From Agapetus fuscipes (lineage: Eukaryota > Arthropoda > Insecta > Trichoptera > Glossosomatidae), in assembly GCA_951799405.1 (NCBI GenBank), contig OX637337.1, positions 12,708,347 to 12,772,346 on the forward strand: a DNA stretch of 64,000 bases, written 5' to 3'. The notes beneath the pieces were generated by a model. The model saw only the letters and a program-made list of their open reading frames with translations, had not been told where the DNA came from and ran no database searches. Shown piece after piece: positions 32,450 through 42,352 of this stretch; the stretch's first letter is position 1, and the number at the start of each line of letters is the position of its first letter. The position numbers and the translations under genes were made by a program.

Positions 32450-32645
32450 CAATAAATTTATACCCAACATCCTTTTCTTACATTTCCTTCTTTAACATTC
32501 ACTTGATACCTACGCATGAAATTTGTCAGTCTCTCATCATCCATTCTTTCTACGTGCCCAAACAATCTCATCACATTATTTTGTACCTTTACTTTCACAT
32601 CCTCTTTCAGCTTGCATTTTTCTTTTACACATTCAATCTTAGCTT
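32450..32645 (-). pseudogene. LINE-G reverse transcriptase C-terminal fragment
   Basis: An open minus-strand frame with VMRLFGHVERMDDERLTNFM, preceded by a lysine-rich KEKCKLKEDVKVKV. It is truncated before the GRPRKVW block. Confidence 0.75.
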
Positions 32646-32683
32646 TATTTGAGTAATAATACTTCTGTGAAATCCTTATATCA

Positions 32684-32915
32684 ACCGGTCCGTAGCTCAG
32701 TGGTAACACTGCGGACTCTGAATGGGAAGGCTGTGGGTTCGAATCCCGGCGGAGCACAAAAAATACACCATTTATATTTTCAAATTTGCTCTTCGCTGGG
32801 TTTGAAAAATTCATAAACCTTTCCCAAAGACCGGTCATCAAAAGGTCCATCCAGCCTTACAGCAACTGGGCCTTGCTGGAGTATTGGCGCTTTGTAGCGA
32901 CGACCAAGCTCGTAC
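32684..32915 (+). repeat. S2 SINE
   Basis: Intact head: A box TAGCTCAGTGGTAACAC and B box GGTTCGAATCCCGG. Body GAAAAATTCATAAACC and GGTCCATCCAGCC. The usual tail is replaced after GACCAAGCTCG by another block. Confidence 0.9.
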
Positions 32916-33012
32916 AACTCTGCGTCACTACAACAAGTGTCATAGACCCTTAGAGTTTCTAGAATCTAGGGAGTCTCCCGCGCAGGATTTCTTTAAAAAA
33001 AAAAAGTCGTTG
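32916..33012 (+). repeat. Block shared with 25278-25372, ending in an A run
   Basis: CATAGACCCTTAGAG...GGGAGTCTCCCGCGCAGGATT. An alternative SINE 3' end. Confidence 0.55.
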
Positions 33013-33087
33013 GCGAATAGTCGGTCCAGCCCCTTGTCAGTAAGAATAAAAGCTTCCGCACGCTACATGTGTTGCATTCGTGGGACA

Positions 33088-33117
33088 ACGCGTGGGTCTA
33101 CGCGTGGGTCTACGCTT
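33088..33117 (+). repeat. Short tandem repeat
   Basis: ACGCGTGGGTCT repeated about two and a half times. Confidence 0.75.
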
Positions 33118-33327
33118 ACGTCTTATTTTAACCAAAAATGATAGTGCATGTTGTATTTGTGCATGCCAACCTTTTGATCGTGGAGTCAAGTTACAAATAA
33201 ATTAATACAACAAAGTGATGGATTTGTAGCATTTTCTTAAGACGTTGGTATTTTCCGGAGCGTCCTATGTTTGGGCGAGTTCAGGACGAACTTGAACCCG
33301 CCCATCGATCGCCACCCACCTTCCCTC

Positions 33328-33375
33328 CCACCGCCTACTCTTCCCACCGCCTGCTCCACCCACCGCCTACTCCTA
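33328..33375 (+). repeat. 16-bp C-rich tandem repeat, three units
   Basis: CCACCGCCTACTCTTC with two close variants. Confidence 0.75.
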
Positions 33376-33534
33376 CACTCTTAGGCGGGATGAAAGTTGG
33401 ACAATGGATGGAGAATTTATTTCTGAGATAAATTACAAGGGTTAAAGAAGAAAGGGTTTCAATGACAACATCGTCATTAGCTTATTGCAGATTTACAGTT
33501 TTTTTTAAATCTTGAATAAAATAACAATTCTAAA

Positions 33535-33665
33535 AACCTGTACCACGAGTATAAAACATGGCGTAAATTAAAAATGTATCGAAAATACGACGGCAGTCCT
33601 AGTTTTTTCCATTTACACAATCGAGATGAGTTAACGCAATGTTTTCCACTCGAGGTAGGTACTGT
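33535..33665. mobile_element. M1 MITE copy
   Basis: CACGAGTATAAAACATGGCGTAAATT...GAGTTAACGCAATGTTTTCCACTCGAG, inverted ends. Confidence 0.65.
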
Positions 33666-33689
33666 CCAGAAACAGGTATTAAGGCGATA

Positions 33690-33805
33690 AATAGGGTAAT
33701 TGCAGGGGTGGGGACAACGGCTTAAATTACTATGGTTGTGTACAGTACATTTCAAGGATCAAAACCATATATTTTTTAAGTAGTAAAAATAAAGATTTCA
33801 CTCCA
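33690..33805 (-). repeat. Dispersed repeat shared with 3985-4092
   Basis: AGGGTAATTGCAGGGGTGGGG...GTACATTTCAAGGATC...TTTAAGTAGTAAAAATAAAG. Confidence 0.65.
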
Positions 33806-34127
33806 AAATATTACACTCCAAAGATCCATCGACGTCATATCCGCCTAAATAAAAAATACTGTTTTACCGGAAATCGAAAATGCGCGAATTTTAAAGAGCT
33901 TTAATTTAAAAACAAAGCCAGATATTATTTTTTAAAAAACGCAGATGCATTTTTAAAAATGTAGTCTTTCATTTTATGAAATAAAAAAAATTGAAATAAC
34001 CCTAGATTAATTATCCATCTTCTTCTTCTTTGTGGCGGATTCCCGCATTCAGCAGGGGCGCCAGTGTCAAGTTGCTTAATGTAGGGATTGGGTAATTATC
34101 CATTAATTTTGGTAAAAAGCGAACGCA
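33806..34127. other. Unassigned AT-rich DNA
   Basis: Nothing recognised. Confidence 0.5.
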
Positions 34128-34258
34128 AACGCAACTAAGCTGCTCATATAGCATAATCGCGTTGTCTCTAAAGGATTTGCATGTTGCACGTGAAACCTAT
34201 TTATTTTTATAGGCAAGGGGGCCAGGTTTTTCCTAAACAGTCCAGTTGAAGTGGAGGA
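34128..34258 (-). repeat. S1 SINE, 3' part only
   Basis: ACGCAACTAAGCTGC...CGCGTTGTC...GTGAAACCTATTTATTTTTATAGG. Confidence 0.75.
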
Positions 34259-34333
34259 AATGAATTATAACTAACTAAACTAATGACATATTTTGACTCA
34301 GGGTCAAAGCTATACCTACCTAGTCGAAAGTCC

Positions 34334-34421
34334 CTGACGTGATTTGAACCGGCGTTAGTTTGCACTAACTAGCTTTCGATATTGTACCCGAGGTGTTAAC
34401 CATTAAACTAAGACCGGCCAA
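34334..34421 (-). repeat. tRNA-like SINE head or tRNA pseudogene
   Basis: The complement reads GGCCGGTCTTAGTTTAATGG...GGTTCAAATCACG. A-box-like and B-box-like blocks are spaced as in a tRNA-derived head, but with poor arm pairing. Confidence 0.5.
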
Positions 34422-34504
34422 GTTCTTACTCACAAGTCACAACGGAAAATATTTGCACAAATAATAAATTCTATATTTTCTTCTAGTATACTATACGTTT
34501 TAGT

Positions 34505-34837
34505 AGTATATCTTTTTTTGTATAGATTTATTTTTAAGATTTTGTTGTTTTTTTTTTTAAACTTAAATGTTATTTATTACTCGTATTCCTTGACTTATAG
34601 GTTGGTATGAGGCTGACCACCCATACTGTAAAAAATGGTTCACTTTGCCAATGTCACCCCTGTTTCAGGGAATGTCGGCAAGAGTTGCAGGGCTTATGTT
34701 CATTTGAGGTTTGGATTTTATTTGTAAGTACACAATCAGCATTTGTAAGCGCGAACTACACGTGTTTGTTTGTGGGCATACATCTGAGAGCTTTGAATGA
34801 ATATATCCTTGCAACTTAGATTATAGATTATAGACTA
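34505..34837 (+). repeat. R1 repeat with extended 5' flank duplicated at 52300-52627
   Basis: The R1 part is 34585-34837. The ~80 bp before it (TTTGTATAGATTTATTTTTAAG...TTATTTATTACTCG) is also almost identical at 52300-52384. Confidence 0.9.
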
Positions 34838-35456
34838 TACAACTTTGCGTATTATATTGCCTTTAATTACTAAATTACAAAAATGTCTAACAACCAAAAA
34901 ATTCACTAGAGGTGCTATTGTTTTTTCAATACATTTATTTATTTGTATATGTGATGGTTGAGAATGTAAACGATGTTTTGTACTAGGCATATTTTATTTT
35001 CTCAATGCTAAGGGGAGTTTCGCAAACGATAATTTTTTTGCATAATAAATTATTCAATGCAGATGAGTTGAAATTTATAAATTCCCGATATTATGTTGGC
35101 ATTTGAAAACACAAAAGATTTCGCACACTTGAAGATGATTTCTAAATTATTATTAAACGTCCTGGAGCAGGACTAGTTTCCTAGAAACAGGAATATGTTA
35201 AATATTAGGGTGGAAAAATGAATTTAAATGGTCAAACATCTACTTGTATCGGTCATTTTAAAACAGAAGCGTTTCAAGACTTCTAGGCGCCCAGGTAAGA
35301 AAAATTTAGCAGTTAATCGATTCATGTAAACAAAACAATTCGAATTTTGTTGGTTTTTCTTTTTTTGTGGACAAATTTAGAAAATAAAATTTAAACACTT
35401 CCTGTCTTCCAATCATGCTGAATATTTGCATTAGACTTGACAATAAAAAAAATTAC
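34838..35456. other. Unassigned AT-rich DNA
   Basis: No gene recognised. Confidence 0.5.
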
Positions 35457-35457
35457 A

Positions 35458-35764
35458 AGGATGATTAATTTGGTGAGCGCTGTTTTTTGAGTGTGAATCA
35501 CACCTCAAGAGCCATCTGCAAGCTAGGTAGTCGCTAGTAGGCTCTCATTTACTGTAAAACTGGATGCACCATTGGTGATCAACTGTATTTGCAACTGTAA
35601 CTACTTCAGTATTAAGTAAAGGCTTATGAATTTTTCAACTCAGAAAAGAGTACCTACATTTGAAAATTAGATGATGCATACTTTTTTTGTGCTCCATCAG
35701 GAATCGAACGTACAACCTCCTGATTCCAAGTCCGTTGCGTTTACCAATAGACTTCGAACCTGTC
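35458..35764 (-). repeat. S2 SINE, diverged
   Basis: Tail AAGGATGATTAATTTGGTGAG, body with AACTCAGAAAAGAG, head with GAATCGAACGTACAACC. Confidence 0.85.
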
Positions 35765-35796
35765 ATATATGCCACTACTTGTCCATAGTCTTCTGT

Positions 35797-35932
35797 TAAT
35801 GTATCCTATCGCCGTTCCACTAGGGTGGCCGGTACCTCTGCATATGCGTCTCTACTTTTTTCTGTCCTTGCATACCTCTTTTATCTCTTCAACATTCATC
35901 ACTTTCTTCTGAACACTCTGCAGGTTCCATTC
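35797..35932 (-). pseudogene. LINE-G 3' end fragment
   Basis: GCCGTTCCACTAGGGTGGCCGG...TCTGTCCTTGCATACCTC: complement of the family's last codons and 3' untranslated part. Confidence 0.65.
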
Positions 35933-36439
35933 TGGTAATCCGTTAATTTACTTTTGCTATAAATTTATCTAGAAAGTTTATGCAAATTATTTCGCTAGAC
36001 CTTAAAAATTTTAAAACACTATTTTCATTAATCAAATCCATATTTATTTTTTGAGACTGAAGAAATTAAGAAAATTGGTCCCTAATAACCCCCCTGTTGG
36101 ACCCCATAGTGACCGAGGTTAGTTCTCACGGGCCAGTCTGACCCCATATCCCATATAATCCCTACGAATGCGATGTCCGAGTGTCCCGGACAGCGCACCT
36201 GCGTACGTTGGGCGAGAGTAATGGCCCATAAATCAAAACACTCGGGGTTCGAATCCCAACGGGTCGAAATATTTTAATCCTAGCATTCAATATTGTCAAG
36301 AAAAGAAAAATGCTGCTATTTTTTTTTAAATTCAATTTTACGAAGATTTATTGAGCATCTGAAGGGTTGAATTTTAGCAGCAGTGCTATTCAGAGACAAC
36401 CGAAAACTAAACATAAGTGAAAACTTAACTTAAAAGAAG
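35933..36439. other. Unassigned DNA with a tRNA-like B box
   Basis: 36176-36268 ends in GGGTTCGAATCCCAACGG and may be a degenerate SINE head. No full tRNA fold found. Confidence 0.4.
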
Positions 36440-36447
36440 ATTTAGAC
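36440..36447. repeat. hAT target-site duplication, left copy
   Basis: ATTTAGAC directly before the left CAGTGTTTCCCA terminus. It is identical to 38956-38963. Confidence 0.95.
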
Positions 36448-36460
36448 CAGTGTTTCCCAC

Positions 36461-36531
36461 GGTGGGGCGTACGCCCCACCGGTGGGGCATCACGCCTCAG
36501 AGGTGGGGCATCACGCCTCAGAGGTGGGGCA
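36461..36531 (+). promoter_or_regulatory. Subterminal GGTGGGGC repeats and 20-bp palindrome, left end of hAT
   Basis: GGTGGGGC occurs at 36461, 36481, 36502 and 36523. The last three copies are spaced 21 bp apart. 36461-36480 is a perfect 20-bp palindrome. Subterminal motifs of this kind are known transposase-binding sites in hAT elements; binding here is inferred. Confidence 0.75.
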
Positions 36532-36895
36532 CGTCGAAAAATATCAAATATTCCATTTATAAATGTATAAAACGTATATGCAAATTCACGACTTAAATAT
36601 ACCTATCCGCAATTTCATTTTTGCATTCTGGCAATACTGTGCATACTGGCAATTTAAAAATCTCGAAGGCAACGCTACGGCTTAAAAACAAAGATGGCAA
36701 CGCTGACTGTCAATACATCGTAGTTCGACTGTTATTTCAATTGAATAGACGTGTGACTGAGCTCTGTTTTCTATCGCAAAACACATACCCTGGACGTCTC
36801 TAGAGTAAATGTTATTGTTTTATATTTACGTAGTTATTATTGACCCTTAAAAATCAGCATTTTCTTATTATTTATCTCTTTTAGCCCATTACAAA

Positions 36896-38650
36896 ATGAG
36901 TGATCAACCAAAATCAAAAATAAAAAAACGTCAGTACTCAGCGGAATTTTTAAAATTTGGATTCATACCTGCTGCACACGACGAATGCCTACCTTTTTGT
37001 CTTCTGTGTGAGAAATCCTTTACGAATGAAACTATGAAACGAGGCCGACTTGAAGCACATTTGAAGGCGAAACATCATGCATTTGTTAATTCAAATATAA
37101 ATATTTTTCGAAATCTTAAGGAAAAATTTGAAAAACGACCAATATTAACAAATCTATTTTCTGCACAAACTGAAATAGTTGATCGTAGTCTTGAGGCTAG
37201 TTACCAAATTTCATTACTCATCGCTAAATGTGGAAAAAACCATACTATAGGAGAGGATCTAATCAAGCCATCAATATCAGCATTTCTTAAAACAGTTTTA
37301 CAACAAGATGATAAACTCGTGAAGGCTATGCCACTAAGCAACACTACTGTTTGCAGAAGAATAGATCAATTGAGTGAAAACGTTGAAATACAACTTGTTG
37401 AAAAGCTGAAAACAAGAAAATTTTCACTACAAATAGATGAATCAACTTTGAGAGACAGTGAAGCCGTGTTGATAGCTTACGTAAGATATATTGATGAAGG
37501 AGAATTTGCTGAAGAAATGTTATTCTGCAAATTATTAGAAAGCACCACCACCTCCAAAGATATATTTAGTAAGCTAAAAGAATATTTAGATTCTAAAAAT
37601 ATACCAATGAAAAATATAATATCTTGTGCTGCAGATGGTGCCCCCAATATGATGGGCAAGAAAAATGGTTGCTTGAAATTAATGAAAGATGAGAATCCAG
37701 AAATGACTTTGGTCCATTGTGTCATTCACAGGGAGAACTTGGTGGCTAAACATATTTCACCTGTTCTAAATGAAGTACTATACTGTGTTATTAAGTGTAT
37801 TAATACAATTAAAACGAATGCCAAATGTGAGCGTCTCTTTAAGTTATTTTGTAAAGAACAAAATGCGGACCACGTTAGGTTGTTACTTCACACTGAAGTA
37901 AGATGGCTTTCAAAAGGAAATTCCTTAAAAAGATTTATGGAATTATTTGATGTCCTTAGTGATTTTTTAAGCAACCGACCTGATATGAAGTTTTTGATGA
38001 AAGTCGACGGTAAAGCATTTGTAAGCTATTTAACGGATATATTTGAAAAGTTAAATATTTTGAATAGCCAACTACAAGGATCTAATAAAACACTTATTGA
38101 TGCAAAAGCAAAGATATTTGGATTCACTACTTTTATTGAATTATCTAAAACAAATATTTGTAACCACAATTTTGAAAAATTTTACTGGCTCCAAAAATGT
38201 GCAGTGACTGATAATGCTAAAACTGTTATTTTAGACCACCTGCAAACATTATTAAATGATTTTAAAGAAAGATTTGCTGATTTAAAAGAAATAAATTTTC
38301 CAGCTTGGTTGACACAACCATTGCTGATAGATATTTCAAAGGAACCACTGTATCAAGAAGAACTTTCAGAAATGCAAAATGATGATTCAATGACAAATTT
38401 ATTTAATTTAAAAGGAATGATGTTATGGATGTGCGAAGAAACTAACACAAAGTATCCTAATATTACTTTACATGCCAGAAATTTATTATTACCCTTTCCA
38501 TCATCTTATTTGGTGGAATGTGGTTTTAGCGCCATAAGCGATTTACTTAGTAAAAAAAGAAATCGAATGGATATAACTAACAGAGGGGACCTAAGACTGA
38601 AATTGACTAAATTAAATCCAGACATTAAATTTCTTTGCAGCAAGCATTAA
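36896..38650 (+). CDS. hAT (Buster/ZBED5-like) transposase, 584 aa, intact
   Basis: Cut-and-paste transposase expected to bind the ends of its own element in the nucleus and excise and reinsert it. A BED-type zinc finger lies near the N terminus (C35, C38, H55, H60), in a lysine-rich context. The RNase H-like catalytic core shows D181 (in QIDEST), D247 (in CAADGAP) and E541 (in LVECGFS), the expected DDE residues. The C275-x2-H278 motif and R336-W337 (EVRWLSKG) typical of hAT enzymes lie between D247 and E541, where the all-helical insertion domain sits. The C-terminal part, with the CGFS...KKRNR region, matches the hAT dimerisation segment. The length is near the family's usual 550-700 residues, with no stop or frameshift. 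The chosen ATG has an AAA context and places the zinc finger correctly; there is no sign of introns. The closest relatives known to me are ZBED5/SCAND3/FAM200-type genes, but the flanking inverted repeats make this a transposon gene, not a host gene. Confidence 0.93.
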   Translation: MSDQPKSKIKKRQYSAEFLKFGFIPAAHDECLPFCLLCEKSFTNETMKRGRLEAHLKAKHHAFVNSNINIFRNLKEKFEKRPILTNLFSAQTEIVDRSLEASYQISLLIAKCGKNHTIGEDLIKPSISAFLKTVLQQDDKLVKAMPLSNTTVCRRIDQLSENVEIQLVEKLKTRKFSLQIDESTLRDSEAVLIAYVRYIDEGEFAEEMLFCKLLESTTTSKDIFSKLKEYLDSKNIPMKNIISCAADGAPNMMGKKNGCLKLMKDENPEMTLVHCVIHRENLVAKHISPVLNEVLYCVIKCINTIKTNAKCERLFKLFCKEQNADHVRLLLHTEVRWLSKGNSLKRFMELFDVLSDFLSNRPDMKFLMKVDGKAFVSYLTDIFEKLNILNSQLQGSNKTLIDAKAKIFGFTTFIELSKTNICNHNFEKFYWLQKCAVTDNAKTVILDHLQTLLNDFKERFADLKEINFPAWLTQPLLIDISKEPLYQEELSEMQNDDSMTNLFNLKGMMLWMCEETNTKYPNITLHARNLLLPFPSSYLVECGFSAISDLLSKKRNRMDITNRGDLRLKLTKLNPDIKFLCSKH

Positions 38651-38808
38651 TTAAAAATTGAAGAATGGATTATGTGTCAAGATGTGAGTGTTTTTACATT
38701 ACATTTTCAATTTGTTTTGTAATAATTTCAGTTTTGTTTTTTTGTTTTGTTTTATTTTGTTTCAAAAATTATATTATATTTGCAATATAACTATGAATTA
38801 TAATTATA

Positions 38809-38824
38809 AATAAAGATGAATAAA
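38809..38824 (+). terminator. Polyadenylation signals of the hAT transposase
   Basis: Two AATAAA hexamers (38809-38814 and 38819-38824) about 160 bp downstream of the stop codon and still inside the element. Confidence 0.6.
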
Positions 38825-38889
38825 CATTATATATGTTATATATAATTCATGTTTTAAAAATTAGCTGTTGTTTTATTTATGAAGAGTCC

Positions 38890-38938
38890 GGTGGGGCATA
38901 TGACTTTTGAAAAGACTTCGGTGGGGCACGGCATTAGG
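38890..38938 (+). promoter_or_regulatory. Subterminal GGTGGGGCA motifs, right end of hAT
   Basis: Two copies (38890-38898 and 38930-38938), 40 bp apart. They read in the same direction as the left-end copies instead of being inverted. Confidence 0.7.
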
Positions 38939-38955
38939 ACGGTTGGGAAACACTG

Positions 38956-38963
38956 ATTTAGAC
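38956..38963. repeat. hAT target-site duplication, right copy
   Basis: ATTTAGAC directly after the right terminus. It is identical to 36440-36447 and has TA at the centre (positions 4-5). Confidence 0.95.
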
Positions 38964-39157
38964 GGTTATACATCAGTAGGAGATAAGTAAAGTCTGGCCT
39001 AATTAAGACATCACTTTATTTTAATTTTTTTTCTCTATGTAATTTTGGGTAACAGTAGTATAAGTAAGGATTGTCTTTGAATAATACTTTCAATACCTGT
39101 TTATTTACTTTTAAAAAGTAGCAAAAAATATTCAATTTTGTTTTTTAACCGTTGAAA

Positions 39158-39412
39158 ATTCCTTGACTTATAGGTTGGTATGAGGCTGACCACCCAAACT
39201 GTAAAAAATGGTTCACTTTGCCAATGTTACCCCTGTTTCAGGGAAGGTCGGCAAAAGTTGTGGGGCTTATGTTAATTTGAGGTTTGGATTTTATTTGTAA
39301 GTACACATTCAGCATTTGTAAGCGCGAACTACACTGTTGGTTTGTGGGCTTACATCTGAGAGCTTTAAATGAATATATCCTTGCAACTTAGATTATAGAT
39401 TATAGATTATAG
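39158..39412 (+). repeat. R1 repeat, full length
   Basis: ATTCCTTGACTTATAGG to a tail of three GATTATA units. Close to the 34585 and 52385 copies. Confidence 0.92.
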
Positions 39413-39554
39413 AAGGTGCAAAATCTGTATCTTTAACGGTTAAAAGATGAATTTGATGAATTTAATTAAAACGTTTTTTTAAGTATGGACTTTGTTCAAA
39501 TTCCACAGACAGTAAAATAGTGACAATGTACGAGTACAACAGGAGCGCTAGAAA

Positions 39555-39690
39555 ACAGGCCAACCAATATTTTGTTATTGGTTGCTAAAAGTCCTATTTC
39601 TATAGATGTGTAAAGTTTACCCGTCGAGAAAAATAACCTAAATTCAACTTAATCTTTTTCTTGAGCCCATTATCATTTGTAGCGATTTAG
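39555..39690 (+). repeat. E1 dispersed repeat
   Basis: GTTATTGGTTGCTAAAAGTCC...CCCGTCGAGAAAAATAACC. Confidence 0.6.
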
Positions 39691-40099
39691 ATTCGTTTTT
39701 TAAAATTGAGATAAAAATTCGTCTTTTAATTTCGATTTTAACAGCCTGGGGCTACGGAAGCGTGCCATGTTTGAAAAAGGGTTGGAACAAGATTTTTGGT
39801 CCACGGCGCAAGATCTCTCATGAATGAGAATATGTTTTTTTAAAGGTCAGGGGCGATTCCATGACCTGGTATTTAACACGGATCATCTTTTTTATTGTGA
39901 TAATGTGTTAAATTATTCACTGGGTCAGGTGAATTAATTTTTAATGTTAAAAATGCTGAATTTAGGGGTGAATTTAATTTGAATAATTTAAAGAGGCACG
40001 TGCCATTGCGGGGTTAATTTTTCATTTATTTTATTTTAATTTTGAATACTAATGAAATTGACAAATTTGAAATGTGGGGAACAAATATGATGCAACTTA

Positions 40100-40229
40100 G
40101 GCCCGGTATTTTCATCGTTAGCATAGCGACTTTATATTGAATGATAAAGACGCACTTATGTCAATCGTAGGGATAGTTTTTTTTAACAGTTTAAAGTCAC
40201 GTAAGCTAACGTTAAAAAAATACAGGGCC
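40100..40229. mobile_element. M3 Harbinger-like MITE, complete
   Basis: 130 bp with inverted ends starting GGCCCGGTATTTT and GGCCCTGTATTTT, followed by CGTTAGC on both sides. The target duplication TTA is at 40097-40099 and 40230-40232. A 3-bp TTA/TAA duplication with GG-starting ends is the PIF/Harbinger signature. Confidence 0.8.
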
Positions 40230-40850
40230 TTAGTGAGGCTAGAGGCAGGACAGAGAGACATAACTTCAATATAAAACTTTGTAGGTAGTTTGAAAAAAAA
40301 AATTAAAGCGTTACGTAAAACATTTAGCACAACCGTAAAAAGGACATCTTAAAGTCTTCAAAAACGCCAACATACCGGTGGAAAGTATTTTGAAATCATT
40401 AATGTTTTTAAATTGAATAAGTAGATAGGTGAGTTGCAATTTTGTATCATTAAAAAGTATCGCGAGAAAACCGTGTGTGTGATTTTTTACTGTCACATGT
40501 GTCGCAGTAAATTATCTATTTTTAATTTAATTATAATTGCTTGTCATTAATTGTGGCATAGGATGATATGACAGGTACTCCGAAGGCATTGTTAGAAAAA
40601 GAAAATGTGATAAAGCAAGGAATGTAGCGTTTTCGATGGAATATAAGAAAAACATTGTAAGTCTATACTGTATATTTCTGTCACTTTTATAAATTCATAA
40701 ATTTAACTAAAACTCTAAAGTATTTTTATTTGAGGCGGCTTAAATCCTTGAGATTATTTTAATTGAAGGATACTAACCTCGTGCCTGGTGAATAAAATCA
40801 TTGCGTTTTAAATATGAATATACAGTTGGACGCTAAAAACCTTCTAGATA
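40230..40850. other. Unassigned AT-rich DNA
   Basis: No gene recognised. Confidence 0.5.
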
Positions 40851-41106
40851 GATCGACGCACAGTTGCTGAGGTTATTCCCCTAATGAATACCAGAACCAA
40901 GCTCCTGATGTCCGTCAAAAGACAGATATTGGTTTATTTCGGCCACATAATGAAAAATAATAAATATTCGCCCTTATGTAAAATCATACAGGGAATAAGT
41001 GTGGGAAAACGGACTCCAGGTCAAAGGAGAACATGTTGGTTTAAGAACCTGAGACAGTGGTTCCGGAGAAGTAAGAAATCCCTCTTTTGTGCAACAGCAT
41101 TGAAAG
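40851..41106 (+). pseudogene. LINE-W reverse transcriptase C-terminal fragment, upstream part
   Basis: Reads NTRTKLLMSVKRQILVYFGH, then GKRTPGQRRTCWFKNLRQWF. This is the C-terminal region of a non-LTR retrotransposon polyprotein, beyond the reverse transcriptase domain. It is interrupted at 41107 by a different LINE; its continuation is at 41413-41465. A relative is at 61628-61915. Confidence 0.75.
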
Positions 41107-41412
41107 TGCGTTTGTACTGTACGACTTGTACCAAGACGTTGATGTTGTCCAGTTAATAAAAGCCATCAGACAACATTGGCTGAGTCACATCTAGGGAATG
41201 GACCATCAAAGCCTGGAGAAGATGATGTGATGTCAGATCTGAAAAGGCGCGAGACAGTGGGAAGACCTAGAATAACGTGGCTGGACGGAGTGGTGGCAGA
41301 CAGCGTGTGGTAGGAGTATGGGACTGGAGGAGGATGGCGTTAGACAGGCAGCGGTGGTTACGTTTGATTAAAAAGGTCAAAACCCATTCCGGGTTTCCAT
41401 GTCATTGACGGT
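41107..41412 (+). pseudogene. LINE-D 3' end nested in LINE-W
   Basis: Frames read QDVDVVQLIKAIRQHWLSHI, then DLKRRETVGRPRITWLDGVV and a terminal RSKPIPGF-like stretch, with stops and frameshifts between. The GRPRITWLDGV motif marks the C-terminal end of a LINE polyprotein. Confidence 0.7.
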
Positions 41413-41470
41413 GGAAATCGAAGGTGCTATGAAGATCGCCAATCTTCTCTGAAGAGGCACAAGACAAAGA
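41413..41470 (+). pseudogene. LINE-W fragment, downstream part
   Basis: VEIEGAMKIANLL followed by a stop and RGT. Matches KIQIAMMIDNLHRRGI at about 61845-61892. Confidence 0.6.
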
Positions 41471-42225
41471 TCAAGAAATGTTGCACATATTTTATGACTT
41501 TTAAGCTTTTACCAGTTCTTGCAAGAATCTGATCGCCACAGGTACCGTGAGGGAAGTGTCATTCGTTTGCCTTAATCTCTCCGCGAGATCTCCTTATCTT
41601 GCATCTTGTGGGAAAGGCGGCAAGAAGAGGAAACGCAAGATATCATTATTACACACTCCACTCTAACTATGTGAGAAAGCCATGATCCCCGTAAACACAA
41701 TGTGGAAATTTCTGCAATTATTATACTTCAATGTATGATGAATTTCAGTGATAAATATGGTCTGTTATTACATACATGTTTCGTGTAATCTATGTAAAAT
41801 TAGACATCATAAACATAAATAATGAAGTGAATCGTACCTAATAGCCAAAATTTGGACATCAATCGGTCTGGTTGCAAGGGAAAAGGCAAGATTTTTTTAT
41901 ATTGTAATGTTTTTTTGGGGTTCGAAAAGTCTCTAAATTAAAACATACAGGTCTTCTTTCAGGATTTTTATTTACACTTAATTTATTTTTACAATTTCTA
42001 TTTATTTTTAACACTTTTGGTAACACAAATTTATTTTCACAGTTTAGTATCGCTTACACTCTTCAAATCAAAGGCAACTATCTCACTCACTTAGTGCACT
42101 CAATTTTGCTCCTTATATAGTGTAGTGACAGAACTCTCTACGAGCTAGTTTTTCTAGTACAATCGCGAACATTCTACCAAGTTCAAGAGTACAAAAGGAT
42201 CATTTAATTTCTAGATTTCTTAGGT
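41471..42225. other. Unassigned DNA
   Basis: AT-rich; 41900-42200 may be the end of an unidentified element. No coding frame. Confidence 0.4.
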
Positions 42226-42227
42226 CT

Positions 42228-42352
42228 ATAATTATTGCTACCTATGGTGTACACCTTTATTAATCTACTTTTGACATAATGCTATAATAACTATTACTAC
42301 CTACGATGTGCACCTTTATTAATCTACTATTTACATTACAATATAATTATTA
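42228..42352 (+). repeat. Tandem duplication of a ~62-bp unit
   Basis: ATAATTATTGCTACCTATGG...GTACACCTTTATTAATCTAC and a second copy starting ATAATAACTATTACTACCTA. Confidence 0.7.

Larger units (their letters stand above)
36448..38955 (+). mobile_element. Complete Buster-type hAT DNA transposon
   Basis: A 2508-bp element bounded by terminal inverted repeats that begin CAGTGTTTCCCA at both ends. It is flanked by a perfect 8-bp duplication ATTTAGAC (36440-36447 and 38956-38963). The duplication fits nnnTAnnn, the pattern known for the Buster branch of hAT elements. The interior holds one intact transposase gene on the + strand. GGTGGGGC motifs lie just inside both ends. Intact ends, an intact duplication and an open reading frame together suggest a young, possibly still active insertion rather than a domesticated gene. 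Confidence 0.95.

Noticed and set aside
36896..38650. Domesticated ZBED5/SCAND3-like host gene
   Set aside because: The frame lies within perfect transposon ends and an intact 8-bp duplication, so it is a mobile element gene.
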